64,000 nucleotides of DNA, taken from NCBI RefSeq assembly GCF_034929435.1, contig NZ_JAYFUM010000009.1, positions 124,001 to 188,000 on the forward strand, given 5' to 3'. This document shows positions 46,655 through 54,791 of the stretch, piece by piece. Every line of letters begins with the position of its first letter. Position 1 is the first letter of the stretch. This DNA is from Arcicella rigui (lineage in GTDB: Bacteria; Bacteroidota; Bacteroidia; Cytophagales; Spirosomataceae). Below the pieces are notes generated by a model. That model was not told where the DNA came from and did not search any database. It was given only the letters and a program-made list of their open reading frames with translations. A program made the translations under genes and the position numbers.

Positions 46655-46798
46655 TTATTTAGTGATTGAGTGAATTGTGAATTAGTGAATGGAAAGATGG
46701 TTTATCAAAATTAAGCTCCCCAAAAACATTTTATTGAAATTAAAAATCACTAAATCACAACTCACTAACTCACAATTAAAAAATCACTCATTCACTAA
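46655..46798. repeat. Inverted word repeats between thiH and thiF-like gene
   Basis: The left arm (about 46655-46690) has TTAGTGATTGAGTGAATTG and related words, 10 bp before the ThiF-like start. The right arm (about 46743-46798) has the complementary CACTAAATCACAACTCACTA and runs into the thiH stop codon (46788-46790), so the last thiH codons consist of the repeat. Confidence 0.85.
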
Positions 46799-47900
46799 AT
46801 ATAATCCAATCCTTCCAAACAGGCTCGTAGCCTTGTTGTTCAATCATTTTGGCTATTACTTCTGGGCTTCTTTCGTCTGAAATTTCAAATTGTTCCAAAG
46901 ATGCTGGCTCAACGACATAACCACCCGGATTAGTTTTTGAACCCGCACTCATGGCAGTAATCCCCAATTTAATAATGTTATTTCTAAAAATTTCGTTCTC
47001 TCTTGTCGAAATAGAAAGTTCTACTTCTTCCTTAAAAATTCTGTACGCACAAATCAATTGCACTAATTCTGCATCAGACATCACTACTTTCGGTTCTAAT
47101 CCTCCTGAAAATGGTCGTAATCTCGGAAAAGAAATAGAGTACTTGGTTTGCCAATATTGTTTTTCTAAATAATCTAAATGCAAAGCCGTAAAAAAAGAAT
47201 CCGTTCGCCAATCTTCCAAACCAATCAAAACTCCCAAACCCATTTTATAAATTCCTCCTTTTCCCAATCGGTCGGGCGTTTGAATTCTGTACTCAAAATT
47301 AGACTTTTTCCCTTTTGGATGATGCAATTTATAATCTTCTTGATGATAGGTTTCTTGATAAACCAACACGGTATTCAAGCCTTCGGCAATCAATTCGCTA
47401 TAATCTGTTTCATCCAAAGGCTGTACTTCCATTGAAATATGCGAGAAAAACGGGCGAATTAATTTGATGACATTTTTCAAATAAGGCACGCCAACAGTCT
47501 GATTTGCTTCGCCTGTAACAAGCAGGACATGGTCGTAATTCATGGCTTTCAGTACTTCTACTTCTGCTAAAATCTCTTTATCTGTCAGCGTTTTTCGTTT
47601 GATTTTATTATCAAAACTAAAACCGCAATAAGTACAAATGTTCTGACATTCATTCGATAAGTACAAAGGAACATACATCTGAATGGTTTTACCAAAACGT
47701 TTTTGTGTTAATTGCTGACTTATTTGTGCCATTTCCTCCAAAAATGGCATGGCGGCAGGCGAAATCAAGGCTTTGAAATCTTCTAAATTTCTTCGAGAAG
47801 TATTTAAAGCTCGTCGTACATCATCAGCAGTTTTCGACAAAATACTCTGCTGCACCTCAGCCCAAGAGTATTGTTGAAAAATATTTTGAAAGAAATTCAT
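46788..47900 (-). CDS. thiH: 2-iminoacetate synthase ThiH
   Basis: 370 residues. ThiH is a radical SAM enzyme that splits tyrosine to dehydroglycine and p-cresol for the thiazole ring. The cluster motif CxxxCxxC is CQNICTYCGF (about 86-93). The family stretches LTLSDEE-like (LTDKEILAEVEVL), VYQETYHQEDYKLHHPKGKK and MSAGSKTNPGGY are present. Using ThiH rather than ThiO suits low oxygen or a tyrosine-dependent route. The reading frame end (FSE, then stop) is made from the repeat word GTGAATGAG. Confidence 0.96.
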   Translation of the reverse strand: MNFFQNIFQQYSWAEVQQSILSKTADDVRRALNTSRRNLEDFKALISPAAMPFLEEMAQISQQLTQKRFGKTIQMYVPLYLSNECQNICTYCGFSFDNKIKRKTLTDKEILAEVEVLKAMNYDHVLLVTGEANQTVGVPYLKNVIKLIRPFFSHISMEVQPLDETDYSELIAEGLNTVLVYQETYHQEDYKLHHPKGKKSNFEYRIQTPDRLGKGGIYKMGLGVLIGLEDWRTDSFFTALHLDYLEKQYWQTKYSISFPRLRPFSGGLEPKVVMSDAELVQLICAYRIFKEEVELSISTRENEIFRNNIIKLGITAMSAGSKTNPGGYVVEPASLEQFEISDERSPEVIAKMIEQQGYEPVWKDWIIFSE

Positions 47901-47904
47901 GTCT

Positions 47905-48110
47905 GAATGATTGAGTGAATTTGTGAATTGTGAATTAGTGATTGATACTATTTGTGATTGAGTTAGTGAGTTAGTGAGTTCAAATGTAATTTTTTCATAA
48001 CAAGTTCAAAAAACAATTTACTATCGTCTTCAATTAAAGTCAATCATCTCATTACCAGTCATATATAATTAAAAAATTACTAACTCACTCAATCACTAAT
48101 TCACAATTGA
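47905..48110. repeat. Inverted word repeats between thiG and thiH
   Basis: The left arm (47905-47982) contains GAATGATTGAGTGAATTTGTG and TGAGTTAGTGAGTTAGTGAG, 5 bp before the thiH start. The right arm (about 48073-48110) contains CTAACTCACTCAATCACTA and extends through the thiG stop codon (48096-48098) into its last three codons. The 47983-48072 middle is ordinary AT-rich sequence. Confidence 0.85.
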
Positions 48111-48866
48111 AAGAAATCCCGTCAGCGGGCTACTGGCAATGGCGTGATTTGTCTTTGGGGCAAGTCGGGCTTCATAAGCCATTCTTCCTGCTTCAACTGC
48201 CATTTTAAAGGCTTTTGCCATTTGAACTGGATTTTCTGAAACGGCAATCGCTGTATTCACTAACACCGCATCCGCACCCAATTCCATCGCTTTAGCAGCA
48301 TCAGAAGGCGAGCCAATGCCAGCATCCACCACCACGGGTACATTACTTTGTTCGATAATGATTTCTAAAAAATCTATTGTTTTCAAACCTTTATTCGTTC
48401 CAATTGGCGAACCCAAAGGCATCACAGCCGCCACACCAACTTCTTCCAAACGCTTACACAAAACAGGGTCGGCATGAATGTAAGGCAATACCACAAAACC
48501 CAATTTCACCAATTCTTCCGCTGCTTTTAAGGTTTCAATAGCATCGGGTAAAAGATATTTAGGGTCGGGATGAATTTCTAATTTTAACCAATTGGTTTCC
48601 AAAGCTTCTCTGGCTAATTGTGCGGCAAAAATTGCTTCTTTAGCATTTCTCACGCCCGAAGTATTGGGCAATAAATTGAACTGTGGCTTACTCAGATGAC
48701 TTAAAATATCATCTGACTGTTGGTGTAAATGCACTCTTTTTAAAGCCACCGTCACCAATTCAGAACCAGAAGCCAACAAACTTTCTTCCATCAAAGCCAA
48801 CGAAGAAAACTTGCCTGTACCCGTAAAAAGTCTGGATGAAAATTCTTTATTTGCAATATTCAACAT
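48096..48866 (-). CDS. thiG: Thiazole synthase ThiG
   Basis: 256 residues. It forms the thiazole phosphate ring from DXP, dehydroglycine and ThiS thiocarboxylate. Seen are FSSRLFTGTGKF, the Schiff-base lysine region LKLEIHPDPKYLLPD (Lys at about 96), PLGSPIGTNKGL, PVVVDAGIGSPSDAAKAMELGADAVLVNTAIA, and the NHAIASSPLTG end. The start overlaps the thiE end by 20 bp. The last codons (ATT GTG AAT TAG) are themselves part of a repeat arm. Confidence 0.97.
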   Translation of the reverse strand: MLNIANKEFSSRLFTGTGKFSSLALMEESLLASGSELVTVALKRVHLHQQSDDILSHLSKPQFNLLPNTSGVRNAKEAIFAAQLAREALETNWLKLEIHPDPKYLLPDAIETLKAAEELVKLGFVVLPYIHADPVLCKRLEEVGVAAVMPLGSPIGTNKGLKTIDFLEIIIEQSNVPVVVDAGIGSPSDAAKAMELGADAVLVNTAIAVSENPVQMAKAFKMAVEAGRMAYEARLAPKTNHAIASSPLTGFLSIVN

Positions 48867-49500
48867 GGTATTTTTCGTTTAAAGCTTTCATAAAATCACT
48901 TGTCACTTCCGAAGGTTTTTCAGCCAAATTTATGACCGAAGAAACCGCTATTCCATGCAAACCAGCCAACAATAAATTTTCAACATCACTCAACAAAACG
49001 CCTCCAATGCCTACAATCGGTAAATTCAATCCTGCTATTTTGCATTTTGCCAAAAGACTTTGATACTTTTCTAAACCCAAAATCGGACTTAAGTTTTGTT
49101 TGGTTTTGGTAAAACGAAATGGTCCTAAACCGATATAATTCACTTTGGCTTCATGCAAAAAAGCGAGGTCTTCAAAAGTATTAGAAGTCCCACCAATGAT
49201 AAAATTTTCGCCTAAAATGGCTCTCGCTTCAATTGGGGAAGCATCAGTTTTACCCAAATGCACGCCATCAGCTTGAATCTCTTTGGCAATTTGTACATTG
49301 TCATTAATAATCAAAGTTGCTCCGAAAGTCTTACAAATTGCTTGTGTTTTCAAAGCTGTTTGTTTCCAAGTATCCAAATCTTGATTTTTTACTCGGAGTT
49401 GTACCCAGTCTGCACCACCTTCGCAAGCCAAACGGGCTTGTTCCCAATGCGGAATGTGGGCTAAATCTTGTGTGATATAATGTAATTTTGAAATCTTCAT
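48847..49500 (-). CDS. thiE: Thiamine phosphate synthase ThiE
   Basis: 217 residues, (beta/alpha)8 barrel. It joins HMP pyrophosphate to thiazole phosphate. Family motifs are WVQLRVKN (about 32-39), LIINDNVQIAKEIQADGVHLGKTDASP (DGVHLG, about 75-80), NYIGLGPFRFTKTKQN (the G-P-x-F-x-T-x-TK phosphate and pyrophosphate loop), and PIVGIGGV. All key residues are present, so it is the active copy of the two ThiE-like genes in the operon. ATGA overlap with thiD and 20-bp overlap with thiG indicate coupled translation. Confidence 0.95.
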   Translation of the reverse strand: MKISKLHYITQDLAHIPHWEQARLACEGGADWVQLRVKNQDLDTWKQTALKTQAICKTFGATLIINDNVQIAKEIQADGVHLGKTDASPIEARAILGENFIIGGTSNTFEDLAFLHEAKVNYIGLGPFRFTKTKQNLSPILGLEKYQSLLAKCKIAGLNLPIVGIGGVLLSDVENLLLAGLHGIAVSSVINLAEKPSEVTSDFMKALNEKYHVEYCK

Positions 49501-50252
49501 GATTGAAAATGGTAAGCCAATAAATTGGGATTACTCTTTAAAATTTGATTCATGTACTGCTTGGCATTCTCGCAAGCTTGATGAATAGAAAGAGATTTTG
49601 CCAGATTAGCCGTGATTGCCGAAGAAAGTACACAGCCCGAACCATGTTTTTCTCCATCTGGAATTCTCTCGGATTTGAAGTAAAATTTTTGATTTTCGAC
49701 TAATAAAATGTCTTCACAGTACGCATTTTCTGAATGTCCGCCTTTTAAATAGACCTGACAAAATTCACTGAGTTTCAATGCTTTTTCCTCATCCGAAAAT
49801 TCACCTTGTATTAATTGTCTTACCTCTGGCAAATTGGGCGTGATGAGGTAAATCTTTTTCAAGATTTTTTCTAATAAAACCACGTTGATTTCTGAATGAA
49901 AATCAAAACCTGCACTGGCTTTTAGAATCGGATCCCAAATGATTTTCAGCTTTGGATTCCAGCTTAAAAGTGTGTTGATGATTTCGTCTAAAGTTTGTAA
50001 AGATTGTATTAAACCAATTTTTACAAAATCAATGGAGTACTTATCAAAAAGTAATTTTGCTTGATGAATAATTTGCTCGTTATCGAGCCAATTTACTCCT
50101 TCAAAATAGCTTTCGTCTTGAAAAGTAATGGCAGAACAAACACCAAAACCGTAGGTTTCTTGTTGTTCAAAAGTTTTTATATCTGCTAAAATGCCTGCCC
50201 CAGCACTTGGGTCGAAGCCTGCAATACTTAATACAAAAGCTCTTTTATTCAT
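49497..50252 (-). CDS. thiD: HMP/HMP-phosphate kinase ThiD
   Basis: 251 residues of the ribokinase fold. It phosphorylates hydroxymethylpyrimidine twice. Motifs are AGFDPSAGAGILADIKTFE at the start, the usual GFGVCSAITFQDE, IIWDPILKASAG, and the GSGCVLSSAITA catalytic anion hole (normally GTGCTLSAA). It overlaps the preceding TenI-like gene by 8 bp and thiE by 4 bp. Confidence 0.95.
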   Translation of the reverse strand: MNKRAFVLSIAGFDPSAGAGILADIKTFEQQETYGFGVCSAITFQDESYFEGVNWLDNEQIIHQAKLLFDKYSIDFVKIGLIQSLQTLDEIINTLLSWNPKLKIIWDPILKASAGFDFHSEINVVLLEKILKKIYLITPNLPEVRQLIQGEFSDEEKALKLSEFCQVYLKGGHSENAYCEDILLVENQKFYFKSERIPDGEKHGSGCVLSSAITANLAKSLSIHQACENAKQYMNQILKSNPNLLAYHFQS

Positions 50253-50844
50253 GTTGTTTTTCTTCTTGAAAATACTTTTCCCAAACCGAACCCATCAACA
50301 CATAGCCCTGAAAACCAATACTTTGCAATAAATCTTCATTTTCCTCACGAATGCCCCCTAATGCAAAAACAGGAATTTCACTTTTCCGAACTTGAAAGAA
50401 AAACCGCAATTCATCCATTGTAAAAGCTCCGATATAATCTGTTTTAGAGATACTTTTTAAAATAGGACTCAAAAAAACATAATCAGCTTTGAAAGCTAAA
50501 TTCTCAATGGCATTCAAAGTATGTAAAGAAAAACTAACGCTAAGTCCTCTGTTTCTGAGTAGTTTCACCATGTTTTCCATCACAAATTCATCCATATTTT
50601 GTCGGATTTTTTCGGTTATATGAATGCCTCTGAGATTATACTTTTTTATCAATTCATGATGTGAATGCAGTACAATTTTTTTATAAAATTTTGGAGAAAT
50701 ACTTTTTAAAAAGCTCTCATACTCTTTCAAGGATTTATCAGGTTTTCTAAGGTGAAAAATCAAAGAATCTTCCATTAATAATTGTTCAATAATGGCAATT
50801 TCTCCTTCAAAATCAGTAGGGTTAGATAAAATTACTTTTTGCAT
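50245..50844 (-). CDS. ThiE/TenI-family protein
   Basis: 199 residues of the same barrel as ThiE, but clearly divergent. The QxR motif region reads IFHLRKPDKSLKEYE, the DGVHL motif becomes RGIHITEK, and the G-P-x-F loop is replaced by LSPILKSISKTD. The ALGGI strand (FALGGIREEN) and the G-x-x-x-L-MGSVW end remain. These changes are typical of TenI, a thiazole tautomerase, rather than ThiE; activity is inferred. It is the gene directly after thiC, past a repeat-filled gap, and overlaps thiD. Confidence 0.8.
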   Translation of the reverse strand: MQKVILSNPTDFEGEIAIIEQLLMEDSLIFHLRKPDKSLKEYESFLKSISPKFYKKIVLHSHHELIKKYNLRGIHITEKIRQNMDEFVMENMVKLLRNRGLSVSFSLHTLNAIENLAFKADYVFLSPILKSISKTDYIGAFTMDELRFFFQVRKSEIPVFALGGIREENEDLLQSIGFQGYVLMGSVWEKYFQEEKQHE

Positions 50845-50860
50845 ATATACTTTATTTATT

Positions 50861-51003
50861 TAGTGATTGAGTTGTTAATTAGTGAGTTAGTGAATTGTGA
50901 ATTAGTGATTTAATAACCGTTAGTTATAAGTTCAGTAAATTTAGTTAAAGAAAATAACTCACTAACTCACAATTCACTCATTCACAACTCACTCAATCAC
51001 AAT
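50861..51003. repeat. Inverted word repeats between thiC and TenI-like gene
   Basis: The left arm (50861-50912) holds TTAGTGATTGAGTTG and TTAGTGAATTGTGAATTAG, 16 bp before the TenI-like start. The right arm (50957-51003) holds CTCACTAACTCACAATTCAC and CACTCAATCACAATT, flush with the thiC stop codon (51003-51005). Same words and layout as the other two gaps of the operon. Confidence 0.87.
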
Positions 51004-52868
51004 TAAACATACACCTCCGCACCGTTTTCAACGAATACTTTTGCTCTTTCAGCCATGCCTTTTGCCAATGCTTCTTGTTCTTCTACTCCCATGTTTTCGG
51101 CATAATCACGTACTTCTTGTGTGATTTTCATCGAACAGAAATTGGGGCCGCACATCGAACAAAAGTGAGCAATTTTTGCTCCTTCGGCTGGTAAAGTTTC
51201 ATCGTGATACTCACGTGCGGTGTCTGGGTCGAGCGATAAATTGAATTGGTCTTCCCAACGAAATTCAAAGCGAGCTTTACTCAAAGCATTGTCTCGAATC
51301 TGAGCTCCGTAATGTCCTTTGGCAAGGTCGGCAGCGTGTGCCGCAATTTTATAAGTAATAACGCCCGTCTTTACATCTTCCTTGTTTGGCAAACCTAAAT
51401 GTTCTTTTGGCGTAACATAACAAAGCATCGCACAACCAAACCAACCAATCATCGCCGCACCAATGCCAGAAGTAATATGGTCGTAAGCTGGTGCAATGTC
51501 AGTTGTCAATGGGCCAAGTGTGTAAAAAGGTGCTTCATGACATTCTTTCAATTGCTTGTCCATATTTTCCTTAATCAGGTGCATTGGCACGTGACCCGGC
51601 CCTTCAATAATGGTTTGTACATCATGTTTCCAAGCGATTTTGGTCAATTCGCCTAAAGTTTCCAACTCAGCAAATTGAGCAGCATCGTTGGCATCGGCAA
51701 TACTTCCCGGACGGAGTCCATCGCCCAAAGAAAAAGCGACATCATAGGCTTTCATAATTTCGCAGATTTCTTCAAAATGCGTATAGAGAAAATTCTCTTT
51801 ATGATGTGCCAAACACCATTTTGCCATGATACTGCCCCCACGAGACACAATGCCCGTTACTCTTTTTGCCGTCATCGGCACATATCTCAACAATACGCCA
51901 GCATGAATCGTGAAGTAATCAACACCTTGTTCGGCTTGCTCGATGAGTGTATCTCTAAAAATTTCCCAAGTTAAATCTTCGGCTTTCCCTCCTACTTTTT
52001 CTAAGGCTTGATAAATCGGTACTGTACCAATGGGTACGGGAGAATTTCGGATAATCCACTCACGGGTTTCGTGAATATTTTTGCCAGTTGATAAATCCAT
52101 GATGGTATCAGCTCCCCAACGACAAGCCCAAACGGTTTTTTCTACTTCTTCTTCGATGTTCGACGAAACCGCTGAATTACCAATATTAGCATTTACTTTC
52201 ACTAAAAAATTACGCCCAATAATCATCGGTTCACTTTCTGGATGATTGATATTACTGGGAATGACAGCCCTGCCCATCGCTACTTCTGAACGTACAAACT
52301 CGGGCGTTATTAAGCCTTTTGGTGTATTTGCTCCAAAACTATGTCCTTCGTGCTGATGTCCGATACTTTTCAAAGCATCAATTTTCTGGTTTTCACGAAT
52401 GGCGATATACTCCATTTCTGGCGTAATGATGCCTTTTTTGGCATAATGTAATTGCGAAACATTTTGCCCTGCTTTGGCTCTCAAAGGCTTTTTCAGATGT
52501 TCAAAACGTAAATAATCCAAAGCTGGATTTGCCAAACGTTCACGACCGTAATTGGATGTAATTGAATCTAATTCTTCCACATCCCCACGATTTACAATCC
52601 ACGACTGACGTAATCTGGGCAAGCCTTTTCTTACATCAATGTCAATGTTGGGGTCTGTAAAAGGCCCGCTGGTATCGTAAACCGTTACGGGTGCATTTTT
52701 AGACATTACTTTTCCATTCACCAAAGTATCCGACAAAGTGATTTCACGCATGGCTACCTTAATATCATGAATTTGTCCTTGTACATATACTTTTTTGGAT
52801 GCAGGAAATGCTGCTCGACTGATGGTTTCAGTCTGAGGCGTTTTTTCAGTTTTCTTTGTGTTTTTCAT
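51003..52868 (-). CDS. thiC: Phosphomethylpyrimidine synthase ThiC
   Basis: 621 residues from the ATG at 52868; a TTG frame start at 52889 would overlap thiS but is less likely. ThiC converts AIR to HMP-phosphate by radical SAM chemistry. The non-canonical cluster motif CxxCxxxxC is present near the C-terminus as CSMCGPNFC. Other ThiC segments are GADTIMDLSTGKNIHETREWI, VGTVPIYQALEKVGG, ITGIVSRGGSIMAKWCL-like, IEGPGHVPMH, and GIGAAMIGWFGCAMLCYVTPKEHLGLP. The start is 17 nt after the thiS stop. Confidence 0.97.
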   Translation of the reverse strand: MKNTKKTEKTPQTETISRAAFPASKKVYVQGQIHDIKVAMREITLSDTLVNGKVMSKNAPVTVYDTSGPFTDPNIDIDVRKGLPRLRQSWIVNRGDVEELDSITSNYGRERLANPALDYLRFEHLKKPLRAKAGQNVSQLHYAKKGIITPEMEYIAIRENQKIDALKSIGHQHEGHSFGANTPKGLITPEFVRSEVAMGRAVIPSNINHPESEPMIIGRNFLVKVNANIGNSAVSSNIEEEVEKTVWACRWGADTIMDLSTGKNIHETREWIIRNSPVPIGTVPIYQALEKVGGKAEDLTWEIFRDTLIEQAEQGVDYFTIHAGVLLRYVPMTAKRVTGIVSRGGSIMAKWCLAHHKENFLYTHFEEICEIMKAYDVAFSLGDGLRPGSIADANDAAQFAELETLGELTKIAWKHDVQTIIEGPGHVPMHLIKENMDKQLKECHEAPFYTLGPLTTDIAPAYDHITSGIGAAMIGWFGCAMLCYVTPKEHLGLPNKEDVKTGVITYKIAAHAADLAKGHYGAQIRDNALSKARFEFRWEDQFNLSLDPDTAREYHDETLPAEGAKIAHFCSMCGPNFCSMKITQEVRDYAENMGVEEQEALAKGMAERAKVFVENGAEVYV

Positions 52869-52885
52869 TAGTTTTTTCTGAAACC

Positions 52886-53089
52886 TCAACCGCCTTGTGT
52901 AGCTCGAATCAACATTAATCTATCATTATTTTGAAGAACAGTTTCAGCCCAAAGTACACGAGGAATCACTTCTTCGTTGATGGCAACGGCAAGTCCACGC
53001 ATATCGGTAATCTGCTGAATTTCAAATATTTTGATTAATGTAGGAGTATCTGAAAACTCCAAAATTTCGTCATTTACAAAGACAGTCAT
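52886..53089 (-). CDS. thiS: Sulfur carrier protein ThiS
   Basis: 67 residues from the ATG at 53089 (MTVFVNDEILEF). Ubiquitin-like beta-grasp fold; the C-terminal RATQGG with the di-glycine that is thiocarboxylated is intact. It is the first gene of the thiamine operon, 250 nt downstream of the TPP aptamer. Confidence 0.94.
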   Translation of the reverse strand: MTVFVNDEILEFSDTPTLIKIFEIQQITDMRGLAVAINEEVIPRVLWAETVLQNNDRLMLIRATQGG

Positions 53090-53300
53090 CGGTTTTATGT
53101 TAAGATTTAAAAACAAATGAACCTTAGAGAAGACCTAAAAAATGAAGTAATTTGATGAGGGAATGATTGGCTCTGAAAGCACAAAATAAAGCCCACGCTT
53201 AGTTGTACACCTAAACAGGAATCTATTTTTCGCAATAGTAAACAGCCCAAAATTGATGGACGTTTCCTTAAAAAGCACAATCAAGAAAAGCAGTGATTTT

Positions 53301-53319
53301 AAAAACGATATAAAATCGT
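53301..53319 (-). terminator. Weak hairpin with U-run in the thi leader
   Basis: On the - strand ACGAT-TTTAT-ATCGT is followed by TTTT. It lies 24 nt after the aptamer and could act as the riboswitch's expression platform, but the stem is short and all AT-rich but two pairs. Confidence 0.35.
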
Positions 53320-53342
53320 ATCTGAAATGAAATTTCTGCCTT

Positions 53343-53422
53343 ACTTTTTCCTACGCAGCAATTACGCCGTTCAGGTTTTGAGGGTATAATCTCAGCCCGT
53401 TGTATTAAGGCACCCCTAAAGT
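53343..53422 (-). promoter_or_regulatory. TPP riboswitch (THI box) of the thiamine operon
   Basis: The - strand carries the conserved blocks in order: GGGGTGCC, the GGCTGAGATTATACCC core, CCTGAACGG, and GCGTAGGAA. The closing P1 stem ACTTT/AAAGT encloses all of them. It binds thiamine pyrophosphate and lowers expression of the operon. The aptamer starts almost at the predicted transcription start. Confidence 0.96.
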
Positions 53423-53428
53423 TTGACA

Positions 53429-53461
53429 CAAATGTAAATGATAAAATCAGTTAATTCCAAA
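53429..53461 (-). promoter_or_regulatory. Promoter of the thiamine operon
   Basis: On the - strand: -33 TTTG (53458-53461), 21-nt spacer, -7 TACATTTG (53429-53436), exact matches to both consensus boxes. Start expected near 53423, at the 5' edge of the aptamer. Confidence 0.65.
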
Positions 53462-53715
53462 TGAACTGCCAATAACTTATTAGAAAATCTATGTTGACGT
53501 AAAACGTTCAACGTATTTTTTCTTCAAATGCTTTCTGCCAATTTCAATTTTCTAAAGCTAAAATGAATAAAATGTTAAACGCATTTCGATATAATACTAT
53601 TCAGACTTGGAATATTTAAAGAAATCATAGACAAGTATTCATTTATCTTTAGTTCGTATATTTTTATTGTTTTTTCGAGATAAATTCTGTAATTTTTAGT
53701 ACTTAACCAAGTAGT

Positions 53716-53737
53716 TGTGTAATACTATTATTACACA
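53716..53737 (+). promoter_or_regulatory. Inverted repeat upstream of AraC gene
   Basis: TGTGTAATA - CTAT - TATTACACA, a perfect 9+9 pair, 35 bp before the AraC start. Its position suits an operator, possibly for self-control. The rest of 53462-53715 is AT-rich, and no further element was found. Confidence 0.4.
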
Positions 53738-53771
53738 TTTTTAATAATCCTTCAAAATCCAATTTTATAAA

Positions 53772-54644
53772 ATGTCTAAAATTTATCGTGAAATCACTCC
53801 ACTTACTGCCAATGATTGTTTCATGGTTTTTGCCAGAAATAAAAACAAATTTGATTTCCCACTACATTATCATGAAGAGTATGAACTAAACTTTATTGAA
53901 AATGCCGAAGGTGCTAAACGAGTAATAGGCGACAGCGTCGAGTTCATTGCCAATGAAGAATTGGTTTTGGTTGGTTCAAATATTCCTCACGGATGGTTTT
54001 CCAAAGAAACTGAAACCGACAGTATTCACGAAATTACGATTCAGTTTCATCGAGATTTATTTGATGAAAAATTTCTGAAAAGAAATCAAATGAACCGACT
54101 GAGAACGATGCTTGAACGTTCAGCCCGTGGATTGGTATTTTCGCAAGAAACCATCCAAAAAATAAAACCTCAACTTATTAAACTCACTCAAACAAATGAT
54201 TTCAATTCTGTCATTGAATTATTATCCATTTTACACCATTTGTCTGTCTCAAAAGATAGCAAAATGCTCACTTCTCCGTCATTTACCAATGGTAATTCTC
54301 AATCTGATACCCGACGAATCGAAAAAGTATTGGAGTACATGAGAAAAAATTATCAGCAAGACCTTTCTCTCGAAGATATTTCAAAAGTATTAAGTATGAC
54401 AGTAGTTAGTTTCAGCAGGTTTATCAAAAAAATGACTGGAAAAACTTTTGTAGATAGCTTGAATGAAATTCGTTTAGACCACGCCACTCGCCTATTGGTC
54501 GATTCTAATTTATCTATCGCTGATATTTCGTCTCGCTGTGGTTATAACAATCTTTCATACTTCAACAGGATTTTTAAAAAGAAGCATAATTGTACGCCCA
54601 AAGAGTATAGAGATAACTACTCAAGTATCAGAACTTTCGTCTAA
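53772..54644 (+). CDS. AraC-family regulator with cupin N-domain
   Basis: 290 residues. N-terminal cupin-like sensor (FPLHYHEEYELNFI, residues about 30-43, then HGWFS) and C-terminal HTH_18 pair (about 190-285: DLSLEDISKVLSMTVVSFSRFIKKMTGKTF, then ISSRCGYNNLSYFNRIFKKKHNCTPKEYR). The effector is unknown, but sugars are common. The PfkB-like kinase gene follows on the same strand, though it has its own promoter-like box, so the regulator may control that gene. Confidence 0.9.
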   Translation: MSKIYREITPLTANDCFMVFARNKNKFDFPLHYHEEYELNFIENAEGAKRVIGDSVEFIANEELVLVGSNIPHGWFSKETETDSIHEITIQFHRDLFDEKFLKRNQMNRLRTMLERSARGLVFSQETIQKIKPQLIKLTQTNDFNSVIELLSILHHLSVSKDSKMLTSPSFTNGNSQSDTRRIEKVLEYMRKNYQQDLSLEDISKVLSMTVVSFSRFIKKMTGKTFVDSLNEIRLDHATRLLVDSNLSIADISSRCGYNNLSYFNRIFKKKHNCTPKEYRDNYSSIRTFV

Positions 54645-54745
54645 GTATCAAGAAATGTCAATCGTTCTAAAAGATATTTTTTTCAAAAAAGCAGCATTTA
54701 TTCATAAAAAATATTAATATTAAACAATTATTTCTCTAAATTGTA

Positions 54746-54753
54746 TAATTTTG
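54746..54753 (+). promoter_or_regulatory. -7 box TAATTTTG (kinase-like gene)
   Basis: Exact TAnnTTTG match, 39 bp before the first possible start of the kinase-like gene. No clean TTTG at the usual distance upstream. Confidence 0.4.
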
Positions 54754-54791
54754 TAGCAATCACAAGAGAAAAATTAATACAATCAACCTAA

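Noticed and set aside
46689..46880. Small ORF on the + strand in a thiamine gap
   Set aside because: It consists mainly of the repeat words and the antisense of thiH, so coding is unlikely.
46655..51003. Miniature transposable elements in the thiamine operon
   Set aside because: No fixed sequence, no target duplications; arms differ in length and end at codons rather than at element boundaries.
53117..53342. Small leader peptide in the thi leader
   Set aside because: No ATG frame of more than a few codons with a plausible ribosome site was found before thiS.
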